Source of the DNA: Nostoc sp. S4
Lineage (GTDB): Bacteria > Cyanobacteriota > Cyanobacteriia > Cyanobacteriales > Nostocaceae
Reading direction: 5' to 3'
DNA length: 46,397 nt
Assembly: GCA_029379225.1 (NCBI GenBank)
Contig: JAQYWR010000055.1
Coordinates: 1 to 46,397, forward strand
A model generated the notes under the pieces. That model was not told where the DNA came from, did no database searches, and saw nothing but the letters and a program-made list of their open reading frames with translations. Below, one piece after another: positions 25,824 through 33,220 of the stretch (its first letter is position 1; every line of letters begins with the position of its first letter). Made by a program: the position numbers and the translations under genes.

Positions 25824-27605
25824 ATGCTTACTGTTGTCAAACCCAAGCCTGCGGCGGGTGTAGCCATCGCCATCTTTTCTTTTATACTGTATAGCCAAGT
25901 AGCATCAGCAGCTTTAACTTTACCTTTACGCAGTAAAAAGGGAATGGTGGTTTCAGCACATCCTTTAGCCAGTGAAGCGGGAATTTCTATGTTACGTAAG
26001 GGTGGTAATGCGGTAGATGCAGCTGTAGCCACAGCCTTGGCAATTTCTGTAGTTGAGCCTTTTTCAGCAGGAATTGGGGGTGGTGGATTTTTGCTAATGC
26101 ATTTTGAGAAAACAGGCGAGATGAAAGCCTTAGATTTTCGCGAACGCGCACCCCTAAAGGCGACAAGAAATATGTATTTAGATGCTCAAGGTAAGGTGCG
26201 TCCCAATGCAAGTATTAACGGTTATTTAGCAGTGGCGACACCAGGAACGGTAGCGGGACTTTATGAAGTGCATCACCGCTATGGTAAGCTTTCTTGGCAA
26301 GAGGTAGTAAAACCTGCGATCGCACTTGCTAAAGATGGCTTTATTATTGGCGATGCATCAACTTGGCGTTCTCTGCAAACAAACCAGTCTAGCAAACAAG
26401 CAATTCTCAACAATTCAGCGACGCGGGAAATTTTCACTCGCAACGGCGAATTTTATAAACCAGGAGACAGGCTGGTACAGCGCGATTTAGGCAAGACTTT
26501 AATAGCAATTGCCGAAAATCCCCAAAGTTTTTACACTGGAAAAATTGCCCAAGCGATCGCTGCTGATATGGCAAAGAATAACGGTTTAATTACTCTAGAA
26601 GACTTAAAAGCTTATAAACCAATTTGGCGGACTCCGGTATGTGGAAATTTCCGCCAAGCTAAAATTTGCTCAATGCCACCACCGTCATCTGGAGGCGTTC
26701 ACCTATTAGAGATTTTAAATATTATTGGTGACACAAATTTAAAATCTTTAGGATGGCATCATCCTGACGCCTTACATTTAATAGTAGAAGCAATGAAGAT
26801 TGCTTATAGCGATCGCTCGCAATATTTAGGCGATCCAGATTTTGTCAAAGTCCCCGTACAACAACTAATCAGTCCAGCTTACGCCAAAAAACGCCGCCAA
26901 GAAATTAACATGCAAAAGGCCAGACCCTCCACCCAGGTCAAGCCAGGAAATTTAAATTCTCAAGTCCAAATTCCAAATTCTAAATGTCTCCCCATCTCTC
27001 CATCCCCATGTCTTAGCTACGAATCTCCCGAAACCACTCATCTTACGGTTGTTGATGAACAACGCAACGCTGTAAGTTTGACTTTCACGATTAACCTTAT
27101 TTTTGGTGCTGGTGTAGTAACACCGGGAACTGGAATTGTCCTCAACAATGAGATGGATGATTTTGCGGCTGCGCCAGGAGTGCCTAATGCCTTTGGTTTA
27201 GTTGGAAACGATGCCAACAGCATTGCACCCCGTAAAACTCCTTTATCCAGCATGACTCCCACAATTGTCACAGAAAATGGACATTTCCGCATGGCGGCAG
27301 GTGCGCCTGGTGGTAGCACCATCATCACTCAAGTATTGCAACTGATTTTGAATGTACTGGAATACAACATGGATGTTGGTGCGGCTGTTTCTGTACCACG
27401 CATACATCATCAATGGCTTCCCGATGAGTTGCGCGTCGAATCTTGGGGCTTGGATGCTTTGACTTTGCAAGATTTACGCCGTCGAGGACACAAAATTATA
27501 GAAACTGCACCTTGGGGAAATGGTAACGCGATCGCAGTTACAGCCGATGGAACTCTAGAAGGGGCGGCCGATCCTCGCGGTGAAGGTTCCCCAAGAGGAT
27601 TGTAA
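25824..27605 (+). CDS. ggt: Gamma-glutamyltransferase (GGT)
   Basis: The 593-residue precursor has an N-terminal hydrophobic segment (GVAIAIFSFILYSQVASAAL) acting as a signal peptide, so it is probably periplasmic. The large-subunit start is typical (GMVVSAHPLASEAGISMLRK GGNAVDAA). The autoprocessing/catalytic threonine is T404 in ETTHLTVVDEQRNAVS; cleavage before it makes the small subunit. The C-terminal motif GAPGGSTI is the substrate/oxyanion site. It hydrolyses glutathione and gamma-glutamyl amides. About 25-30 residues just before T404 (GNLNSQVQIPNSKCLPISPS) look like inserted, non-conserved intergenic-type sequence rich in Pro/Ser. They sit in the cleaved linker, so activity may survive. 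Confidence 0.88.
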   Translation: MLTVVKPKPAAGVAIAIFSFILYSQVASAALTLPLRSKKGMVVSAHPLASEAGISMLRKGGNAVDAAVATALAISVVEPFSAGIGGGGFLLMHFEKTGEMKALDFRERAPLKATRNMYLDAQGKVRPNASINGYLAVATPGTVAGLYEVHHRYGKLSWQEVVKPAIALAKDGFIIGDASTWRSLQTNQSSKQAILNNSATREIFTRNGEFYKPGDRLVQRDLGKTLIAIAENPQSFYTGKIAQAIAADMAKNNGLITLEDLKAYKPIWRTPVCGNFRQAKICSMPPPSSGGVHLLEILNIIGDTNLKSLGWHHPDALHLIVEAMKIAYSDRSQYLGDPDFVKVPVQQLISPAYAKKRRQEINMQKARPSTQVKPGNLNSQVQIPNSKCLPISPSPCLSYESPETTHLTVVDEQRNAVSLTFTINLIFGAGVVTPGTGIVLNNEMDDFAAAPGVPNAFGLVGNDANSIAPRKTPLSSMTPTIVTENGHFRMAAGAPGGSTIITQVLQLILNVLEYNMDVGAAVSVPRIHHQWLPDELRVESWGLDALTLQDLRRRGHKIIETAPWGNGNAIAVTADGTLEGAADPRGEGSPRGL

Positions 27606-27692
27606 GGGAGATGAGAGAGATGAGGGGATAGGGAAGTGGGGGAAGTGTGGGAGTGTGGAGAGAGAGGGGGGAACCTCCTCTGTCAACAGGAA

Positions 27693-27755
27693 CCAGTGCG
27701 TTGGACGGGTTCCTCGGCTTATTTGCGTAGCGTCTCCGATAGGAGAAGCAACTGG
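27693..27755 (+). repeat. 63-bp palindromic dispersed repeat, copy B
   Basis: Begins CCAGTGCGTTGG and ends GGAGAAGCAACTGG. Its reverse complement aligns over the full 63 bases with 12608-12670 with about ten substitutions. The terminal pair changes from CCAC/GTGG to CCAG/CTGG, so the end base pair is preserved. Confidence 0.85.
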
Positions 27756-27863
27756 CTCTCATCAGTCATCACTCAGCAACTTCAAGTGGTTGTTTTTATT
27801 TATTGGAGAACCTGAGCTTTCGCAGTCTTTGCCTTTGCTCCTAACTCAGCACTCCCAATTCCG

Positions 27864-28148
27864 TTATTGATTTTCGATTGTTTTTTCCAATTCAAAATTG
27901 CTTGACTCTACATCGCTACTGCTGCCAAACTCGTTTGCGCGTGCGCTAGGTACTAGCGTCCAACCTGCTTTGAGAAGTTTTTGATAAGTTGCCCAACCTT
28001 TAGAACCGCCTGGTACTCGATAATCTGGGACTGCAAAATGTCCAAAAGCTGTGTAGGGACGCCAAGGTTGACTAGGTTCTGTCTGCAAATACAAGATTTT
28101 CTCTCCGTCACCACCAGACTTAGATAACCAACACATTTGTCGGTGCAT
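27864..28148 (-). CDS. Small conserved hypothetical protein
   Basis: The 94-residue product (MHRQMCWLSKSGGDGEK) has a compact centre (PWRPYTAFGHFAVPDYRVPG GSKGWATYQKLLKAGWTLV) with several Trp and Gly. Its C-terminal tail (SSSDVESSNFELEKTIENQ) is polar and disordered. I chose the ATG at 28148 because AAGGAG lies six bases upstream; a further upstream start at 28181 lacks this. I do not recognise the function. The small basic-aromatic core could bind nucleic acid or a lipid head group, but that is a guess. Confidence 0.6.
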   Translation of the reverse strand: MHRQMCWLSKSGGDGEKILYLQTEPSQPWRPYTAFGHFAVPDYRVPGGSKGWATYQKLLKAGWTLVPSARANEFGSSSDVESSNFELEKTIENQ

Positions 28149-28986
28149 TGCAAACTCCTTTACTTGTAGCTTAAAACTCATAATGGCAAACTTTTGTCAA
28201 GCCGTACCTCAATTTTCTGGGATACTTTGCCTAATACTCTAGACAAAATGTAATTAATTTCTATGCACTACAGGATAATTACTTAGAAATTCCTACCCAT
28301 GAGGAAAGCTGCTAGGGCGATTGAATATCAACAGCTTTCCCTCATTTCTCCAGGATGAGGTTTTTCTAATGTTATCCGCGTTTTTTAGGCTTGTATGTAA
28401 CCAGAACTACTATTTTATTTAGGGTGCGTTGTCGTGCAGTGCAATGTACCGTGAAGAATTCAAAGTTAGTTCAACAGGAATAGCGTAATGCACTATCTAT
28501 TCATTAGATTATTTGCATTAATTGCTTTAGTACATGACGCCAACCTGTAATTTTTTACTGTGTCTAATCTTTAAGCGATACTATCATAACTAGCATGATG
28601 ACACAGTATCATGCTAGCAAAGAAGAACTATTTTATAATTCACTACATTAGTCTTGAGGAGACATTGTTATTTTGCACGTCTATCGTGGGCGAAAAAATT
28701 GACTCCTTAAAATTAATTTTCAAAGGATATAAACAACCACATAATATGCCAAAAATTTTATGTAAATATCCCTGAAAATTATTTATTCCAGCAATAGCCG
28801 AAGTTTGGATGTCAATCAAAAAATTGCACTTAGACAAAACCAATCAAGATGATAAATTATTCAGTAGCGACTTAGAAAATAATTTAATTGAGCAGGTTTA
28901 GATTGCTAAATTCCTTATTATGCTACTAAAAGTCGCACTGGACCCGAAATAATAAATTGGTATTTGATAACCCACAACTTGGGTTA
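28149..28986. other. Spacer with no convincing gene
   Basis: About 840 bases, mostly AT-rich. A 66-residue minus-strand reading frame (28643-28843) lacks recognisable domains or a clear ribosome-binding site. Around 28421-28450 lies 'GTGCGTTGTCGTGCAGTGCA', a short palindrome-like patch resembling other GTGCGTT repeats near 23905-23970. Nothing else stands out. Confidence 0.4.
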
Positions 28987-29580
28987 TTAGAAGGAGGGAG
29001 CATACAATTTATCGCCAACAATCCCGCGAATTGTCTCTACTAGTTGCGTATATCCAAAGTCAGATAAAACTGGTTTTGCTCCTTCTAATTCAATTGGTTG
29101 GTCTAAATCAATCCATGATTTACAGCCACCGTATTTAGCATAATAGGCAATCTCTTGCTCTTGGGGTAGTTTGTAAGTTCGTAGCAGGAGAATATATAGG
29201 GGTTGACGTGGTTTCCATTTGAGGCGATCGCTAATAAAATGCTCGTTCCAAATATGGAAGGGAAGTAAGGCGCTAACAATAGACTCGTCACTAACTGGCA
29301 AAATATCTGTAATTTCAGCCCAACTACCAATGCGAATTGTTTCTGGATGCCAGCCTGATGTTACAGGATAAACATCATTAGCATACTCAGGTTTGAGCAT
29401 AAAAGCTTGTTGATGTTCATAAGTAGGGTAGAGCAAAATTTGCTTGTGGGCAACTTGGAAATGTCCATTTCGTTCGTGGATACCGCCTTTGCGGAGCAAC
29501 ATAATTGTTTTGCCAGTTTCCAAGGCATTTACGGCGACTGCCCATTCTTTAAGAGCATGAAAAGTTGTAGTCAATTCCAT
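28987..29580 (-). CDS. DUF1802 family protein
   Basis: The 197-residue soluble protein contains TFHALKEWAVAVNALETGKT IMLLRKGGI, LYPTYEHQQ and LPFHIWNEHFISDRLKW, the pattern I recall for DUF1802, a family of unknown function common in cyanobacteria and some other bacteria. Conserved His/Glu/Trp residues suggest an enzyme-like core but no known motif is present. I chose the ATG at 29580; a GTG directly before it (29583) is possible. It is divergent from the aldo/keto reductase, 85 bases away. Confidence 0.75.
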   Translation of the reverse strand: MELTTTFHALKEWAVAVNALETGKTIMLLRKGGIHERNGHFQVAHKQILLYPTYEHQQAFMLKPEYANDVYPVTSGWHPETIRIGSWAEITDILPVSDESIVSALLPFHIWNEHFISDRLKWKPRQPLYILLLRTYKLPQEQEIAYYAKYGGCKSWIDLDQPIELEGAKPVLSDFGYTQLVETIRGIVGDKLYAPSF

Positions 29581-29664
29581 CACATCTACTGTAACTCTGA
29601 TTTAAATTCAAGCTAAAACCTATAAAGTATGAAACTATCTAGAGAAATGAATTAGGAAGTAATT

Positions 29665-30645
29665 ATGGAAAAGCGATGTCTACGACGGGCTTTGCCTACG
29701 CTAGGTACTTCTGATGTGCAAATCACACCCATTTTAATGGGAACTTGGCAAGCAGGTAAAAAAATGTGGGTGGGAATTGAGGATGCTGACTCGATTAAAG
29801 CAATTCGAGCAGCATTTGAGGCTGGGATTACAACAATTGATACTGCTGAAGCTTATGGTCAAGGACACTCTGAAAAAATTGTAGCTGAAGCTTTATCTGA
29901 TGTGCGCCATCAGGTGGAATATGCCACGAAAGTTTCTGCTAACCATCTTAAGTATGAACAAGTAATTGAAGCTTGTGAGCGTTCCCTGACAAACTTAAAA
30001 ACTGATTACATTGACCTTTACCAAATTCATTGGCCTGCCGGCAGTTTCAATAGTGAAATAGTACCTATCGAAGAAACTATGAGCGCTCTCAATTTGCTCA
30101 AAGAGCAGGGTAAAATTCGAGCGATCGGTGTTTCCAATTTCTCTCGCGCCCAATTGGCAGAAGCCGCGAGTTATGGACGTATTGATAGTTTACAACCACC
30201 CTATTCTCTATTCTGGAGACAGGTAGAACAGGATACTTTGCCTTATTGTATCGAACACAATATTTCTATCCTTGCTTATTCGTCTTTAGCACAGGGATTG
30301 TTAACAGGGAAATTTGAGAGGGGTCATCAATTTGACCCAACAGATAACCGTGCTAATAATAAACTGTTTCAAGGTGAAAACTTTGAACGCGCTCAACAAG
30401 CACTAGAAAAATTGCGTCCTATAGCCTCTGTTCATAATTGTACCCTTGCTCAGTTAGCTTTGGCGTGGTTAATTGCCCAACCTCAAACAAATGCCATAGC
30501 TGGGGCGCGATATCCCCAACAAGCACAAGATAACGCCAAAGCCCCTAAAATTCAACTTTCTACTGCCGAATTAGCAGAAATTGATGGCATTGGACGTATT
30601 GTTACCGATCGCGTTGATAACAATCCAATTATGTGGGATTTTTAA
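29665..30645 (+). CDS. Aldo/keto reductase
   Basis: The 326-residue NADPH-dependent oxidoreductase has a (beta/alpha)8 barrel. The catalytic tetrad D-Y-K-H is visible as D in ITTIDTAEAYGQG, Y in EAYG, K in EYATKVS and H in YQIHWPA. The sequence groups with AKR12/13-type reductases (GVSNFSRAQLAEA; YSLFWRQVEQDTLPYCIEHN). The substrate is unknown. The N-terminus reads MEKR, then about eight residues (CLRRALPT) of small dispersed-repeat sequence, then LGTSDVQITPILMGT, the normal family start. The insertion is 24 bases in frame, so the enzyme is probably intact. Confidence 0.88.
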   Translation: MEKRCLRRALPTLGTSDVQITPILMGTWQAGKKMWVGIEDADSIKAIRAAFEAGITTIDTAEAYGQGHSEKIVAEALSDVRHQVEYATKVSANHLKYEQVIEACERSLTNLKTDYIDLYQIHWPAGSFNSEIVPIEETMSALNLLKEQGKIRAIGVSNFSRAQLAEAASYGRIDSLQPPYSLFWRQVEQDTLPYCIEHNISILAYSSLAQGLLTGKFERGHQFDPTDNRANNKLFQGENFERAQQALEKLRPIASVHNCTLAQLALAWLIAQPQTNAIAGARYPQQAQDNAKAPKIQLSTAELAEIDGIGRIVTDRVDNNPIMWDF

Positions 30646-31050
30646 CAATATAGTTTAATTGAGCAACCTCAACTCTGCAAAATCCCTTTAACTCTCTTCA
30701 AAAGAGGATTAGGGATCAAATTTATTTCCGCAGATTGCAAAATCTAACAAAAGGTCAACTTTAGTAAACTAACAGTTGCAACTAATCAACTTAGTGATAA
30801 CTTAAATAGTAGGACACCAAAGAAAGAAAAACCAAACAAAAAGGGTAATGACTTAGTGTCCCCTGTCATCAACCCAAGTAAACTTCCGCATATCAACATA
30901 TAAGTGGTAAAAAGTCTATTAAAAGACAAAGCCAAATCCCAAAGCGGAAAAACGTAGAAATGCGAAGTTTGCCAGATATTCAGTCCACCTTAGTTATTAA
31001 CCTCTCAGTTAGTTAATTAGTTTAACAATTTGAAACCTGTAAACTCGATA

Positions 31051-31078
31051 AAACCTGGTTAACCTCGACCAGGTTTTT
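31051..31078 (+). terminator. Rho-independent-type terminator
   Basis: AAACCTGGT and ACCAGGTTT form a perfect 9-bp stem with an 8-base loop, followed by more T's (GGTTTTTGGATTTTT). It ends whatever is transcribed upstream of the lipoprotein gene. Confidence 0.75.
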
Positions 31079-31123
31079 GGATTTTTATAGTTAAAATATT
31101 TCACTCACCTTATATACACGAAC

Positions 31124-31149
31124 AAGCCCGCATCAGTGGGCTTATTTTG
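31124..31149 (+). terminator. Second terminator-like hairpin
   Basis: AAGCCC/GGGCTT arms with an 8-base loop followed by ATTTTGT. It is weaker than the hairpin 46 bases upstream. Confidence 0.55.
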
Positions 31150-31228
31150 TATACTTTATCAAATAAAACTCTTGGTAATTTTCCAGCAACGAATAAAATA
31201 AAACAGCAACATATCCTGCTGTGAATTG

Positions 31229-31942
31229 ATGAAAAACTATAAATTTTTAAAGAAAATTACTACAGCTATTATCATAGCCGCCGTCTCTTTTTCCTGTGAA
31301 TCCAAGATTACCAGAAAAACCGAACAAGCAAAAGCGACTGACAAACCGAAGTCACAATCCAATATTGTCTATGGTGATTTAATTATTAAAGAACAATCTG
31401 ATTATCTAATGATTCCAGTTAATCTTCCAGAGGATAATCAAGAAAAAGAAAGCAATTTAAATCTTTCGCGTTCTTATCAAAGAAAGAATCTATTGTATAA
31501 CATAATATTTTATCGTAAGCAAGATGGGGAAACTCATCTTTTATTAAATAAAAAAGCTCTTATTAACTCCTTTGATTTATTAGAGGTCAAAGCCGCAGAA
31601 AAACCAATTACAAGAGTTTGGTTATATAGAATTATTGACCAAGATACAAACGCAGATCAAAAACTCAACATCGAAGATGCTATTATTGGCTATATTTCTG
31701 ATTTATCGGGTAAGAATATCCAGCAAATTACTCCAAATAATACAAAAATTATTAATTGGGTGGTTGTTCCCGGTCAAAATGCAATTTTTATTAAAATTAT
31801 CAAAGATTCTAATAATGATAAAAAATTTACTGAAGAAGACAAGACAAATTTTGTGAGAGTGAATTTAGATAAACCCGGTATCGGAACTGAAATTGTTAGC
31901 GAGCAAGTAGAACAGGAAATTAAATCTTATGTTTTTAAATAA
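31229..31942 (+). CDS. Putative lipoprotein with two EF-hand-like loops
   Basis: The 237-residue protein starts with a basic end and hydrophobic stretch (KKITTAIIIAAVSFSCESK). The cysteine after VSFS is a possible lipid attachment site, although the Phe at -2 is unusual. Two calcium-binding loops of the D-x-N/D-x-D-x-x-L-x-x-x-D type are visible: DTNADQKLNIED and DSNNDKKFTEED, as in dockerin/EF-hand proteins. The remainder is beta-rich and soluble. It may be a Ca2+-binding envelope lipoprotein. I do not recognise a family. Start at the ATG 31229; a TTG precedes it. It stands alone after two terminators, so it should have its own promoter. Confidence 0.6.
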   Translation: MKNYKFLKKITTAIIIAAVSFSCESKITRKTEQAKATDKPKSQSNIVYGDLIIKEQSDYLMIPVNLPEDNQEKESNLNLSRSYQRKNLLYNIIFYRKQDGETHLLLNKKALINSFDLLEVKAAEKPITRVWLYRIIDQDTNADQKLNIEDAIIGYISDLSGKNIQQITPNNTKIINWVVVPGQNAIFIKIIKDSNNDKKFTEEDKTNFVRVNLDKPGIGTEIVSEQVEQEIKSYVFK

Positions 31943-32185
31943 TTAAATAAATCTCCTGAAAACTTGACTTTAGCCTTTGTGGGATGGAATCACCTAAATT
32001 ATAAGTCCTGCAAATCAAACATTAACTCTTTAGCGATCGCCCTTTCTCCAATGCGGTGAGTTCGTTCCTATTTGGATGACTATTAACAAAAGTTACCAAG
32101 ATTTAACAATACATAAACTTGACAATTATTCGGAGATTGTGAGTAACATTGAAAACATAGAATTTACGAAGCAAAACACAAGATA

Positions 32186-33220
32186 ATGTCTGAGGAGAAC
32201 TATGTAAGTAGCTTCTGGCGATCGCATAATTTTCGCTTGGAGCCGTGGGGGAATGACTATGAGCCACCAATTCAAATCAGTGAAGAGCTTCCACTGTCTG
32301 AAAGTGATGTTAATCCTACAGTAGAGACTGATAATTGGGACTGTTTTGAGCCTACCCAGCCGCGATCGCTACCTAACCGCCTTATCTTTATTGACGGGCG
32401 TCGTCGCTTAGACGCTACACTTGTCGGTCGCAATGGTAACACAATAGTCTACGGTGTTTTTGGAACAATTGCCGTAGGTGCTGTGGTAGTAGATAGAACT
32501 ATTCCTAAAGCAAGTTATCTTGAAGAACCTAAAATTGATGTTTGCCGAGTTGTGGGTTTTGGTGGCGAGCAAGAAGCTATAGAAACACCTATTCCTTGTT
32601 TTTTAGGAAGCAAAGAATTAATATACGAACCATTTAACAAAAAATTGGGTAATACTCCTGAAGTACGGCGTGTAATTGTCCAAAATGCCATGTTAGATGC
32701 AGAGAAACAGATCGTAGGCAAACTAGATGTTAAAGATGCAGATACTTTAGTGATTCGGGATGGCCCATTGGGATATGAATCACCAATATCTACCTTGGGC
32801 TACATTAAGACAATGCATAAACAATTCTTGCCAGAAAAATATGCTGCTTTACTATGGAAACTTTTACCGGGACAACGCACACCTATTTTTGAAATTAAAG
32901 ATAGATTCCAATACTCTTGGTATTTGAAATCTGGTGATTATCAACATTCACCACAACAATTTGGTTACCACGATTTACATGGTATTGTACGGCTAGAATT
33001 ATCTAGCAAAATTGACATAGAGATAGTTAAAGAAATAGCTAACCAAACTTGCTATTTAATTCCCAATTATGCTTCTCATCCATCACGAGATCCTCGCGCA
33101 CCACAAAACCTTGCACCTGTTAGCGCTTTGGAACACGAATTAGGCAGAAGAATGGGTGATGCAATACTAATTAAGCGGCGGTTGCAATGTTTTCTGGCAT
33201 CTTTTGGAGGTAATAAATGA
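32186..33220 (+). CDS. nurA: NurA-like nuclease
   Basis: This is a 344-residue RNase H-fold NurA-type protein. The first conserved acidic motif is seen in LIFIDGRRRLDATLVG (Asp after IFI), the second in LVIRDGPLGY, and the third region near HDLHGIVRLEL. NurA is a 5'-3' DNA end-resection nuclease that works with the hexameric translocase HerA. Its stop overlaps the start of the next gene by four bases (ATGA). Four genes in the same order and strand (nurA, herA, sbcD, sbcC) form one operon, which is the best support for the call. The N-terminal about 55 residues are acidic and variable. Confidence 0.8.
   Translation: MSEENYVSSFWRSHNFRLEPWGNDYEPPIQISEELPLSESDVNPTVETDNWDCFEPTQPRSLPNRLIFIDGRRRLDATLVGRNGNTIVYGVFGTIAVGAVVVDRTIPKASYLEEPKIDVCRVVGFGGEQEAIETPIPCFLGSKELIYEPFNKKLGNTPEVRRVIVQNAMLDAEKQIVGKLDVKDADTLVIRDGPLGYESPISTLGYIKTMHKQFLPEKYAALLWKLLPGQRTPIFEIKDRFQYSWYLKSGDYQHSPQQFGYHDLHGIVRLELSSKIDIEIVKEIANQTCYLIPNYASHPSRDPRAPQNLAPVSALEHELGRRMGDAILIKRRLQCFLASFGGNK

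Larger units (their letters stand above)
30646..31228. other. Long spacer with terminators, possible small RNA region
   Basis: 583 bases without a coding sequence. It contains an imperfect stem (ATCCCT/AGGGAT with CTCTT/AAGAG) near 30683-30717, a strong terminator at 31051-31078 and a second hairpin at 31124-31143. The stretch 30780-31050 lies between the reductase end and the strong terminator without an ORF, and could be a small RNA or a long 3' UTR. No known RNA family was recognised. Confidence 0.4.

Noticed and set aside
27580..27870. 96-residue plus-strand frame after gamma-glutamyltransferase
   Set aside because: It is composed mainly of purine-rich low-complexity DNA and the 63-bp element, and overlaps the end of ggt.
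28643..28843. 66-residue minus-strand frame in the 28 kb spacer
   Set aside because: No family match, no clear ribosome-binding site, and isolated in AT-rich DNA. It could be a real small protein but I cannot support it.
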